Notes: a model not told the origin generated them from the letters alone. DNA of 49,637 nt from Microcaldota archaeon (GCA_021817565.1 JAKAUP010000006.1:1-49637), one strand, 5' to 3'. Shown: positions 40,432 to 48,279, numbered from the stretch's first letter. A program made the numbers and translations.

Positions 40432-42255
40432 TTACCTTCTTGCCCTATTTATTCTTTTCGGTCGTGGTCTGCCTCTTGATAAAACCAGCGAGCCAAGCGA
40501 TATGACAATGCTTATAATTGAGAGGGCTATGGCAAAGACCGCTATGAGCAATACCTTCGCATAGTATTGTGCGCCGGTATAAGCGCTGCTCTGCGGTATT
40601 GTCGTGCTGCTTGTTGTAGGATTTAGCCCATTTCCTATATTCATAGTGTCATTGCTTATCTGGTTCGCTATAAGAGCAGTTTGGTAGGCGGAGTATGCGT
40701 AATAATAGGAAGCGGTCGAATTATCCGCCTTTGTTAAAGATTCATTTACATAGAAGAGCGCATCATTTGCGAACTCTGTTCCCCATATCCCGTATGTGGA
40801 GTTGTCTGCTGTCGATACTGCCATGCTCCTGAGCGCTGCGGGTGTAGCGTTCTGCTCCAGTGCGGCAGTGCCATCTGCGTAAGCGTAATCCGCAGCGTAT
40901 ATCGCAGCCCCGTAATCGCCACTATCATAAAGCTGCTTTGCAGAGTTAAGATAGAATCCAGGGAATGCTGAAGCCCGGGTTATCCTGGAATAGGCAAGCG
41001 ATTTTACGCTGCTTGAATATGACACAGGAATTCCGCCAATGCTCTGCGCAGCATTGTACATAAACGAGGAGGCCTTGCACCATGCATACGATTCGCCTAT
41101 GTTGCCCGCCATCCTGAGCAGCGTGTCTGTGTCTATCTGCGAGAGGTTTGAAGGTACTGTTGTATTTAGGGTTAGGTTTGCCCAACTCTGCCTCAGTTCC
41201 CCGCCTATCACATAAGCGTAGTTTGTGCTTGTAAGTTCAGGCGGAAAGAGTGCCGAGCAGTACGCACCAGTGGAGTTCAGTGCAGCGAATGTCGCCGGTA
41301 TGGTGGTTGAGTGCGAGAGGAATGTATAAGTCTCTACGTAGTCCAGGAACTCCATGTCGGCAGACGTGTACAGGTAACCCTTGCTTGCGACTACATTCGC
41401 CTCATTGTTGAGCGAGTACAGTTGTGCGGCAGTGCCTCCGAAGCCTTTCTGGCTTGAAAGGTTGCCTATTGCTGCATTGCTGAAGTTTAAGGTAAGGTTC
41501 TGGATGTTTTGGAAGCCAGGCAGGTAGCAAGGTCCGGAACATTTTAGGGTTGCATTCGGAACCGAATCAACGCTGTAGTTAACATAGAAGTCGTATGATG
41601 TCTGGTGTCCAGCAGGCTTTTCATATCCGAAGGCAAATTCAGCCGCCTGTGATATATTCGATACCTGCACCAACGGAATCCCGAAATTCTCCTCAGTTAT
41701 GAGGTATATGATATCCTCTGTAGAGCCTGCAGGTACTGAAGGCACCAGCACAAAGCCAAGCTTGTGCAGGAATGCTGCGGAAGCCTTGTCATACACTCCC
41801 CCAATCTCGCCTATGCTGCCATTCGGCATTATGGTTCCAGTCATGGTAAAGTTGTGCAGCAGCGGCTTTCCCGATAGCGCAGATACCGCAAGCATCGTCA
41901 TGGCTGCGCCAGCGCTCGGTCCTGATACATTTGCATTGCTGTCCATTATTCTGTAATTAAAGTCGTAATGGGACTCATTCATATGGAGGTAAGCAGACGC
42001 ATAATTCGCAGCCCCATAAGCGGACTGTATGGTGCTGTTCCCGACATGCGCAGGTCCGGTTATGGCTACGGTCCCGTTCCCGCTGCTTACTGTCAGGTTT
42101 ATTACCGTAAGGGTGCCCGTGTTGTTGTTGAGAAGCACAGCAGGCGCATAGATGTAAGCGCTCCCTACATATGAAGCAGAAGTGGAAGCAGAAGCAACAG
42201 AAGCGATTGAACCGATCGAAGTCAAAAAGACCAGCGCTATCCAAAGGAGTTTCAT
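40432..42255 (-). CDS. Secreted/membrane Lon-type (S16) serine protease
   Basis: Seen: signal peptide (KLLWIALVFLTSIGSIASVASA), then a Lon-type proteolytic domain with catalytic Ser114 in GPSAGAAMTM and Lys157 in IGGVYDKASAA, separated by GTIMPNGSIGEIGG as in Lon. There is no AAA+ ATPase domain. A long helical/Asn-rich extracytoplasmic region follows, and the C-terminus has one membrane helix (VLLIAVFAIALSIISIVISLG) and a basic tail (RGRPRPKRINRARR). This layout matches the archaeal COG1750-type putative secreted Lon-like proteases. The active site would face outside the cell. It heads a minus-strand gene run (zinc ribbon, aEF1-beta, rad50), with 35 bases to the next gene. Substrate unknown. 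Confidence 0.85.
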   Translation of the reverse strand: MKLLWIALVFLTSIGSIASVASASTSASYVGSAYIYAPAVLLNNNTGTLTVINLTVSSGNGTVAITGPAHVGNSTIQSAYGAANYASAYLHMNESHYDFNYRIMDSNANVSGPSAGAAMTMLAVSALSGKPLLHNFTMTGTIMPNGSIGEIGGVYDKASAAFLHKLGFVLVPSVPAGSTEDIIYLITEENFGIPLVQVSNISQAAEFAFGYEKPAGHQTSYDFYVNYSVDSVPNATLKCSGPCYLPGFQNIQNLTLNFSNAAIGNLSSQKGFGGTAAQLYSLNNEANVVASKGYLYTSADMEFLDYVETYTFLSHSTTIPATFAALNSTGAYCSALFPPELTSTNYAYVIGGELRQSWANLTLNTTVPSNLSQIDTDTLLRMAGNIGESYAWCKASSFMYNAAQSIGGIPVSYSSSVKSLAYSRITRASAFPGFYLNSAKQLYDSGDYGAAIYAADYAYADGTAALEQNATPAALRSMAVSTADNSTYGIWGTEFANDALFYVNESLTKADNSTASYYYAYSAYQTALIANQISNDTMNIGNGLNPTTSSTTIPQSSAYTGAQYYAKVLLIAVFAIALSIISIVISLGSLVLSRGRPRPKRINRARR

Positions 42256-42303
42256 AATACCATTTGAGGGGAAATTCTTTTAAAACCTACATAAAAAAAC
42301 TGT

Positions 42304-42909
42304 ATGATGGGTAAAAAAGAGAATGGGATAAGGGAGCTCAAGAGCGCGCTGAAGCTGTTGAAAAGGGAGAACCTTCAACTAAAGAGAAAGCTGGAGAAGG
42401 CGGAGATGGACAAACTTACCGGCATGCTTACTAGGCAAGCAGGAGAGGCAAGGCTGTATGCAGAGCTAGACCGTTTCTCAAGAGAGCGGAGGTTTCCAAT
42501 AAGTATGGTCTTTGTCGATGGGGACAACGTAAAGGCGATAAACGACAGATACGGCCACAAAAGAGGGGATCTTACCATTCGCGCAATATCCGACGCGATA
42601 ATGAAGGCAAAGAGGCTATACGATATAGCATTCAGGTATGGGGGAGATGAATTTGTGGTTGTGCTGCCGGATACCGGGAAAAACGGGGCGAAAGATTTTT
42701 CTGGAAGACTTGAAAGGATTCTAACTGAATTTGGTCATATATCACGTAGCGATCAGACCGCCCTGAGCGCATCGATAGGCGCAGCCACATTAGGCGTAAA
42801 TCAAATAGGCGGCATAAGGAGCATGGCCAAGATGCTATTGGACATAGCGGACAAGGACATGTATAAGAAAAAAAGAGCAAAAAAGGAAACAAGGATGGCG
42901 CCAACTTAA
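42304..42909 (+). CDS. GGDEF-domain protein, probable diguanylate cyclase
   Basis: Diguanylate cyclases condense two GTP to cyclic di-GMP. This 201-residue soluble protein has a short coiled-coil N-terminus (ELKSALKLLKRENLQLKRKLEKAEM) leading straight into a full GGDEF domain: DKLTGMLTRQAG (36-47), metal-binding VDGDNVKAINDRYGHKRGD (71-89; Asp72 and neighbours), RYGGDEF (111-117) with active-site motif intact, and IADKDMYKKK (181-190). The inhibitory I-site RxxD is present as RLYD (104-107), exactly five residues before GGDEF. So active site, metal site and feedback site all look functional. No sensor or membrane domain is fused. The gene is divergent from the Lon-like protease and convergent with the histone-like gene. 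GGDEF proteins are rare in archaea. Activity is inferred from motifs. Confidence 0.88.
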   Translation: MMGKKENGIRELKSALKLLKRENLQLKRKLEKAEMDKLTGMLTRQAGEARLYAELDRFSRERRFPISMVFVDGDNVKAINDRYGHKRGDLTIRAISDAIMKAKRLYDIAFRYGGDEFVVVLPDTGKNGAKDFSGRLERILTEFGHISRSDQTALSASIGAATLGVNQIGGIRSMAKMLLDIADKDMYKKKRAKKETRMAPT

Positions 42910-42915
42910 GGCGCC
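42897..42915 (+). terminator. Hairpin at the end of the GGDEF gene
   Basis: GGCGCC-AACTTAA-GGCGCC: two identical self-complementary hexamers around the stop codon can form a stable 6-pair stem, followed by TTTCCCC. It lies between convergent genes and may end both transcripts. Confidence 0.45.
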
Positions 42916-42930
42916 TTTCCCCTACTTTCC

Positions 42931-43212
42931 CTACCATCTTCCCTTGTGTGTTGATATCAGTACTGCCGCCGCCCCAATCTTTTTGAGTCCTCTCTTTTTA
43001 GTGAACCTGATTGCTTCCGAGGCGTACTCAGCAGCCTTCTCTGCGAGCAAGCTTTTCAGTGCGGCAGAGGCGGTCTCGTCTACTTCCAGCGAGCACTCGT
43101 TCTCAAATAGTTCGCTAAAGTCCTTTTCTTTCAATAGTTCGGTTGCCCTGCCTTTTGCTTGCCCATCCCCCCTAGGCTTTCTCAGACCAGACACTATCCC
43201 TATTCTTTCCAT
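42931..43212 (-). CDS. Histone-fold-like small protein
   Basis: From ATG 43212 (MERIGIVSGLRKPRG), preceded by GGTGGAT as ribosome site, the product has 93 residues. The C-terminal half reads LEVDETASAALKSLLAEKAAEYASEAIRFTKKRGLKKIGAAAVLIS, which can be aligned with archaeal histone helices 2 and 3 ('VS..A...L...LE......A.EAI..A.HAGRKTIKAEDIELA'): matching are the V-x3-A start, the EAI motif, the (R)G-K-K-I loop and the following helix. The first part is basic, and helix 1 is not clear. The resemblance is moderate, so another helical DNA-binding or unrelated fold is possible. A TATA-like TTTATATATC lies at about 43249-43258. Probably monocistronic. Confidence 0.5.
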   Translation of the reverse strand: MERIGIVSGLRKPRGDGQAKGRATELLKEKDFSELFENECSLEVDETASAALKSLLAEKAAEYASEAIRFTKKRGLKKIGAAAVLISTHKGRW

Positions 43213-43474
43213 CCCAATCCACCTTCCCAATATGATTACTCTTTTCAGATATATAAAGGATACTAAAAAGAGCCAATTGCGGAACTTTCTAACAATTATC
43301 TAGAATCGAATTGCAGTTATATTTTATTCTCGTCAAAAACGCCTAAGGCAAAGCATATTAAATTGGAATAGGGAAGTAGGGAAAATAAGCGCATAATCAA
43401 TAGAGCTATAAGTAAACAATAAACACTAAAGCATAAAAATTTGTAGTGGCATATGTCATCAAAGGGTAGGAAAC

Positions 43475-44557
43475 TTGAAAGCAAAAATCAAAATCATAAT
43501 TATAATCGGAATTCTGTTGGCATTGGCGCTTGTTTATGCGAGTTTCCTCCAATCAATAATACCCTCACATTGTACGTTATCATACGGCTTTGAATGCAAC
43601 GCTGTGGTATTCGGAACCAACACGACAACGCACAACATAACGATTGCGATGGCTATAACGAACAACATGTCAATGCCATTAGAGAATACCAACCTAACAA
43701 CCACATACCAAGGTGTAAACTACACCGGCCCATGTTCGCCAACATACATAAAGGAAGGCGCTTCATCTATATGCGTATTCAACATACCGGAAAAAGTGAA
43801 TCTGGGGCAGTATGTAGCTTCCCCCATATACATCACCGGGGAACAATGTGTGCCTTTTGGGGGCAACCAATGCTTTTCAAAGCAAAAAGAGATTTATGAA
43901 GGAAGCATGAAGGTTCATGCAACAAGTTATGTCTCGCTAAGCACAAAATTAAACTTATATGCAAACACCTCCACCCAGCAAGAGGGACAGAAAGTGCTGA
44001 TAAGTGCATATCTCACGCTGTTGGGCTATCCTGTAAGCGGAGGCAATGTTACCTTTGCGGTGAACAATCCCAACTTTACAATAACGCCCTCCCAGGAACT
44101 TACCTCATCGTCAGGCTATGCTTATGCTGTGTTATATGGTGGAACAACCGGAGCCATAACAATTACTGCAACATACGCATCAATACAAAAGAATATCACA
44201 TTAAGATTCTACCAGCTACCGCAGCAGCCATCGTCATATTCGACCGTAGCTTCGAGTACAACAAAACCGACATCATCAACAACAATATCGTTCACTACAA
44301 CAATATTCCCAATAGGGCTCACCACTTCGACATCAACAAAAACCACAACGACCACAACCATCCCATCTCAATACTCATCGTCCTCATCTTCTTCCAGTTC
44401 TTCATCATCGTCCTCATCTTCTTCCAGTTCTTCATCATCATCTTCATCCAGTTCCTCATCATCGTCCTCATCCTCCTCAAGTTCCTCCTCAAGCTCATCG
44501 TCCTCCTCCACGTCTTCAAAAATAACTAGCACATGTAAATCTTGTCAGAACCCATAA
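43475..44557 (+). CDS. Surface protein, pilin-like paralogue with 45-serine tail
   Basis: 360 residues. N-terminal membrane helix (KIKIIIIIGILLALALVYASF), then a domain closely related to the one at 45386 (HCTLSYGFECNAVVFGTN onward; GVNYTGPCSPTY; SGGNVTFAVNNPNFTITP; LTSSSGYAYAVLYGG), i.e. Ig/beta-type repeats with cysteines. A Thr/Ser linker is followed by 45 consecutive serines and a short end with two cysteines (CKSCQNP). The leader lacks the QxA(V/M)E pilin cleavage motif present in the paralogue, so it may stay in the membrane. The start is TTG at 43475, five bases after GGGTAGG; an ATG at 43453 is in another frame. Possibly a stalk-like cell-surface protein. Confidence 0.75.
   Translation: MKAKIKIIIIIGILLALALVYASFLQSIIPSHCTLSYGFECNAVVFGTNTTTHNITIAMAITNNMSMPLENTNLTTTYQGVNYTGPCSPTYIKEGASSICVFNIPEKVNLGQYVASPIYITGEQCVPFGGNQCFSKQKEIYEGSMKVHATSYVSLSTKLNLYANTSTQQEGQKVLISAYLTLLGYPVSGGNVTFAVNNPNFTITPSQELTSSSGYAYAVLYGGTTGAITITATYASIQKNITLRFYQLPQQPSSYSTVASSTTKPTSSTTISFTTTIFPIGLTTSTSTKTTTTTTIPSQYSSSSSSSSSSSSSSSSSSSSSSSSSSSSSSSSSSSSSSSSSSSSSTSSKITSTCKSCQNP
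44375..44509 (+). repeat. Serine-codon tract (45 codons)
   Basis: All 45 codons encode Ser, using both TCN and AGY codons, with internal near-repeats of about 33 bases (TCATCGTCCTCATCTTCTTC followed by CAGT and a return to TCATC). Mixed codon classes mean the poly-Ser product, not only the DNA repeat, is likely maintained. The tract is prone to slippage. Confidence 0.9.
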
Positions 44558-44759
44558 AATAAGAATTAGGCACATTTTATGGGCGCAAACCCTAAAAATA
44601 AGGCGAAACGAGAGTAGCTGTAGTTATCTATATTCGGCATCAGAAACTTCCATAATAATACAAAAAGACACTCCCATGTCCAACCAAACTTGCTGAACAA
44701 AATTGCTTAAACTGTAAATATACTCACCAATTTTCTATCCGCACACAAGAGACACATCA

Positions 44760-44772
44760 ATATATAAAAATG
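44760..44772 (+). promoter_or_regulatory. TATA box of tRNA-Met
   Basis: ATATATAAAAATG at about 44760-44772 precedes the tRNA 5' end (44804) by about 38 bases, so a short 5' leader is expected. The 17 bases ATATATAAAAATGGTTA also occur before the pilus-type operon at about 21272. Confidence 0.5.
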
Positions 44773-44803
44773 GTTAGGGCAATACTTTATTCAAGCCAAG
44801 CAA

Positions 44804-44922
44804 GGCGAGGTAGCTCAGCTGGTTAGAGCGCTAGACTCATATGCAAAGCATCATGAGTGACGAGCATTTATATGCTGTGACGAGAAATCTAGAGGCCGCG
44901 GGTTCGAGTCCCGCCCCCGCCA
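44804..44922 (+). tRNA. tRNA-Met(CAT) with a 45-nt intron
   Basis: Acceptor stem GGCGAGG pairs with CCCCGCC except one A5-C68 mismatch, discriminator A. D-arm GCTC-AGCTGGTTAG-AGC, anticodon stem CTAGA/TCTAG, T-arm GCGGG-TTCGAGT-CCCGC are complete. The anticodon loop spans 52 bases; splicing after position 37 leaves CTCATA-A, anticodon CAT. Next to the loop CTC/GAG can pair with a three-base AAA bulge on the 3' side, as in a bulge-helix-bulge. CAT could mark elongator Met or an agmatidine-modified tRNA-Ile; not initiator Met. Inside the intron AGCAT/ATGCT can pair, and GTGACGAG occurs twice (44857 and 44877). CCA is not clearly encoded. Confidence 0.82.
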
Positions 44923-44950
44923 ACCAATCCAACAGTACTGCAGTGGATAA

Positions 44951-45097
44951 AAGACGAAGCAAAAATGGTATACCCACATTGAAGAACTATACAATTTTCT
45001 GGAAGTGTATGAGACGAATAGAGATATTTATCCCACTCTGATAGAATTCTATCCAGAAATTATCAAAAAATTAGAAAGCCTGCTACTTAGCAAATAA
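44951..45097 (+). pseudogene. Coding remnant after tRNA-Met; rest of 44923-45385 holds no gene
   Basis: One frame without a start codon encodes a protein-like helical peptide of 48 residues, with IEELYNFLEVYETNRDIY and later EIIKKLESLLLSK before TAA. It opens just after an in-frame stop and begins about 30 bases beyond the tRNA gene. It looks like the C-terminal end of a lost gene, perhaps from an element inserted at the tRNA, but I cannot name the family. The rest of this 463-base gap contains only the hairpin at 45281 and a TATA box at 45357. Confidence 0.3.
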
Positions 45098-45280
45098 TCT
45101 ATTCGCCAAAGCACATCTTTTCACTGCGTATGGCAGAGCAGCGGACAGTAAACCTATAAGCGGGAGAGTCGCATATACCTCTAATAAAACGCGAGATGCA
45201 ATCATCATAATCTGAACCTGCGCACGTGCCCTTGCAGCAAATTCCCACAAAGCTAGCAATTAATTACATAAATAATATTA

Positions 45281-45302
45281 AGGAGCGACGAACTACGCTC
45301 CT
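45281..45302 (+). other. Stem-loop AGGAGCG/CGCTCCT
   Basis: A perfect 7-pair stem (AGGAGCG-ACGAACTA-CGCTCCT) lies between the tRNA-Met remnant and the propeller-pilin gene, followed by CTT. It may be a terminator or a small structured RNA. It sits about 55 bases before the TATA box of the next gene. Confidence 0.35.
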
Positions 45303-45356
45303 CTTCAGAATGCTGGGCAGAAACCATTAATAATCAGAAAGAGGCAGGGAAACAAA

Positions 45357-45366
45357 CTTTTATAAG
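45357..45366 (+). promoter_or_regulatory. TATA box giving a leaderless start at 45386
   Basis: CTTTTATAAG is centred 25 bases before the ATG at 45386, so transcription should begin at or next to the start codon. The same 10-mer lies between tRNA-Gln and the M50 gene (20533-20542). Confidence 0.6.
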
Positions 45367-45385
45367 ACTTGTTTGGGTAAATATC

Positions 45386-47311
45386 ATGGTGAAACTGTTG
45401 GCAAAGACCAAGAGAATGGCTGCCAGAAGTAAAAGGATTGCAAAGGCGGCAGTCAAAAAGAAGGAGAGGGAACAGGCAGCAGTAGAGTACCTCTCAATAT
45501 ACGGCTGGGCGCTTCTTATCATAGCAGCAGTGTTTGCATTCGTTCTTATCTATGTGAGTCTGCCTCAGTCGATAGTGCCATCACATTGCACCATATCCCT
45601 GGGGTTCCAGTGCAACGCTGTGGTATTCGGAACCAACACTACAACGCACAACATAACGATCGCAATGGCGGTAAGCAACAGACTATCTGAAACCTTGGAG
45701 AGTCCGAACCTCACAATCACATACGACGGCGTAAACTACACCGGTCCATGTTCGCCAACGTATGTGCCTCCGGGCGCATCGTCCATATGTGTATTCAACA
45801 TACCTAAAAAGGCGAATCTGGGCCAGTATGTATCATCGCCGATATACATCACGGCAAAGGACTGCGGTCTGTCGGTCAACAACTCGTGCGCATCAGCGCC
45901 AAAGGAGGTGTACGCGGGGAACATACAGGCGCACGCGACAACGTATGTTGCGCCAAACGCTTCACTGACATTGTCAGCAAACTCTTCCTCGCCATTTGAA
46001 GGACACAAGGTTCTAATAACAGCATACCTGACGCTCTTCGGATATCCGATAAGCGGAGGCAACGTAAACTTCACTGTGAACAATCCAAACTTCACAGTAA
46101 CGCCGCAGCAGGAGCTCACATCCTCATCGGGTTACGCATACTCAGTACTATATGGAGGGACAACGGGAACCGTAACAATCACTGCAACATACGCTTCAAT
46201 CCAAAAGAGCATCACATTCACATTTGAACCTACAACGTCAACCACCACAACCACCATATCTACATCAACCACCACAACCTCATCTTCAACAACAACCTCA
46301 ACTTCATCCACATCAACCGACATAACCTCCTCTTCAACAACCACAACAGGCACATCAACAACAACCGTAAACTACGCTTATGTGGTAGTAAGCGCATCTG
46401 GCGGTCCTGCAATACAGATAATACAGAATGGTGCATCATTGGGGTATATCTACCCGAGCGGTACTGGTTTCCCAAATGCTTATCACGTCGCATTTGATCC
46501 GAACGGAAAGTACGCGTGGGTCACAGATTTCGGAAATGACGGCCCTATATATGTAATAAATACAACATCTGCAACTGAGGTGAATACAATTCCAAATACC
46601 TGTTATAGCACTGGGATAGCGTTTGCACCAAACGGTACTCTCGCATACGTTACTTGTGGGCAGTTGCAGAGCCAATCCTCCGATGACATAGAGGTATTCA
46701 ATGCTTTGGATAATGGGAAATCTGGCAGCATAAAGACCAACTACTATTCCGGAGCCTTCAACCAGACTGCAATAGCAGTCGCGTCAAACGGAATAATAGC
46801 ATATGTAACGCAGAACACAACCGGAGGGAACCAGAACGTATCAGCCATAAAACTCACAGGAACAATGGTAAACCTTAGCAAGATATCCCCATACGGCCTC
46901 AACATCAATTCATTCCCCAATCCGAGCGGGGTGTCATTCAACCCAAACGGAGATTATGCATATGTTACATCAAAGGGAAATGACGGTCCTATAAGTGTCA
47001 TACAGACATCGACAAGTAGCAAGGTTGCCACAATATCATCCGGCTATTACAGCTGCGACATCGCAGTGCTGAACAGCGGAACGAGCGCTTATGTTGCAGA
47101 TTGCGCGAACTCAAACGGCGCAACGCCAGAACTCGGAATAATAAGTTTGACCAACAATGGGGAAACAGGTAGCGTTAATAGCTATATAACTCTCGGCGGT
47201 GCACCTGCCGGGGTCGCCGTTGCGCCTTCCAACTTCCTGAGTACAACATCACTTCCACCAACAACAATTAAGGGTGGCGGTTCAACGTGCAACTCTTGCA
47301 AGTTGCAGTAA
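45386..47311 (+). CDS. Pilin-like leader fused to Ig-type domains and a beta-propeller
   Basis: 641-residue surface protein. A very basic start (MVKLLAKTKRMAARSKRIAK) precedes a type IV pilin-like leader QAAVEYLSIYGWALLIIAAV; cleavage before Gln places Glu at +5. Residues about 65-275 are the same Cys-containing beta domains as in the paralogue at 43475 (HCTISLGFQCNAVVFGTN; SGGNVNFTVNNPNFTVTP). A Thr/Ser-only linker (about 280-330) leads to a YVTN/NHL-type propeller with repeated blades: ASGGPAIQIIQNG, HVAFDPNGKYAWVTDFGNDGPIYVIN, GIAFAPNGTLAYVTCG, GVSFNPNGDYAYVTSKGNDGPISVI, DIAVLNSGTSAYVADC. It ends CNSCKLQ. A pilin tip carrying a propeller would be a plausible adhesin. ATG 45386 is leaderless. 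GalE-like gene is convergent. Confidence 0.8.
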   Translation: MVKLLAKTKRMAARSKRIAKAAVKKKEREQAAVEYLSIYGWALLIIAAVFAFVLIYVSLPQSIVPSHCTISLGFQCNAVVFGTNTTTHNITIAMAVSNRLSETLESPNLTITYDGVNYTGPCSPTYVPPGASSICVFNIPKKANLGQYVSSPIYITAKDCGLSVNNSCASAPKEVYAGNIQAHATTYVAPNASLTLSANSSSPFEGHKVLITAYLTLFGYPISGGNVNFTVNNPNFTVTPQQELTSSSGYAYSVLYGGTTGTVTITATYASIQKSITFTFEPTTSTTTTTISTSTTTTSSSTTTSTSSTSTDITSSSTTTTGTSTTTVNYAYVVVSASGGPAIQIIQNGASLGYIYPSGTGFPNAYHVAFDPNGKYAWVTDFGNDGPIYVINTTSATEVNTIPNTCYSTGIAFAPNGTLAYVTCGQLQSQSSDDIEVFNALDNGKSGSIKTNYYSGAFNQTAIAVASNGIIAYVTQNTTGGNQNVSAIKLTGTMVNLSKISPYGLNINSFPNPSGVSFNPNGDYAYVTSKGNDGPISVIQTSTSSKVATISSGYYSCDIAVLNSGTSAYVADCANSNGATPELGIISLTNNGETGSVNSYITLGGAPAGVAVAPSNFLSTTSLPPTTIKGGGSTCNSCKLQ

Positions 47312-47316
47312 TAAAA

Positions 47317-48279
47317 CTACAACTTAAATCTCTCGACCAAATGGTCGATAGTTATATCTACTGCTTGATGTGATTCATGCTTGTAGCTAAAGCCAGTGTT
47401 TTTTAACTTTTGATTGCTTATGTACGTTTCGACCACATCCCCCAATAGCGGCGACGTGTCCATGGTATATCTTATAACACAGTTCTCCGATACTTTGTCA
47501 GTAATCCTTCTTACAATCTGATCTACGCTAAGCAATTCGTCAGTAGAAACATTAAACACCTCATCTCTCAGACCTTTGTCATACGTGTGCAGTATTGCGT
47601 CTATCAGGTCATCAACCAACATATAAGCGCGCTTCTGCATCCCACGACCAATAACTTCCAAACTTTCCTTGCTTTTTGAGAGTTTATCAACCATCTGTAT
47701 GAGTATACCATGGCTGTAATTATTCCCAACAACATTTGCGAACCTATATATAAGATACCCAAGGCCGGCTCTTTCAGAATAACTTCTTATAAGGTTCTCT
47801 GCGGCCAGTTTGCTCGCAGCATAGCTGGAAACGGGGAGTGCTTTTCCTCTATCTGTATAATCCTCACTGGTGGGCAATTCAGAAGCATTCCCGTATACTG
47901 CGCTTGTGGATGAGAATATTATGTTTTTGACGCCATGCTTCTCCATCACATCCAATATATTTAAAGTGCCTATTATCCCTATATTTATGTCCAACCATGG
48001 TGATTTCATCCCCTTCACTATATCTGCATTTGCAGCCAAATGTATGACAAGGTCAAATTTGACATCAGAAAAAAGCTCCTCTAAAAGCTGTTTGTTCAGT
48101 ATATCTCCTTCTACAAACCTAAAATTTTGATATCTGAATGCGTTTTTAATGAACGCTTTATTTCCAGAACTTAGGTTATCGTAGGCCACAACGCTATTTC
48201 CAAGATCCAGTAACCGCTGAATCATATTGCTGCCTATGAACCCAGCCCCCCCAGTAACTAGGATTTTTTTGCTCTCCAT
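47317..48279 (-). CDS. NAD-dependent NDP-sugar epimerase (GalE family)
   Basis: Short-chain dehydrogenase of the extended type acting on UDP-glucose/galactose or a related sugar nucleotide. Seen in 320 residues: the NAD loop GGAGFIGSNMI (10-20), acidic YDNLS, HLAANADIV, SST at 124-126 with Ser125, catalytic Tyr153 and Lys157 in SYAASKLAAEN, YRFANVVG and GRGMQKRAYMLVDDLIDAI. The YxxxK and the 'R.Y..V.D' element are typical of GalE-like epimerases and not of SDR reductases in general. A product sugar for glycosylation of the many NxT/S surface proteins nearby is a reasonable inference. It stands alone on the minus strand and is convergent with the propeller-pilin gene. Confidence 0.85.
   Translation of the reverse strand: MESKKILVTGGAGFIGSNMIQRLLDLGNSVVAYDNLSSGNKAFIKNAFRYQNFRFVEGDILNKQLLEELFSDVKFDLVIHLAANADIVKGMKSPWLDINIGIIGTLNILDVMEKHGVKNIIFSSTSAVYGNASELPTSEDYTDRGKALPVSSYAASKLAAENLIRSYSERAGLGYLIYRFANVVGNNYSHGILIQMVDKLSKSKESLEVIGRGMQKRAYMLVDDLIDAILHTYDKGLRDEVFNVSTDELLSVDQIVRRITDKVSENCVIRYTMDTSPLLGDVVETYISNQKLKNTGFSYKHESHQAVDITIDHLVERFKL

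Noticed and set aside
44375-44509. CRISPR-like array in the 33-base periodicity
   Set aside because: The repeats are imperfect serine codons in frame within a surface-protein gene, without spacers or cas genes.
44841-45041. Open frame overlapping tRNA-Met
   Set aside because: It begins inside the tRNA intron and runs through the tRNA 3' half; the tRNA structure explains the sequence.
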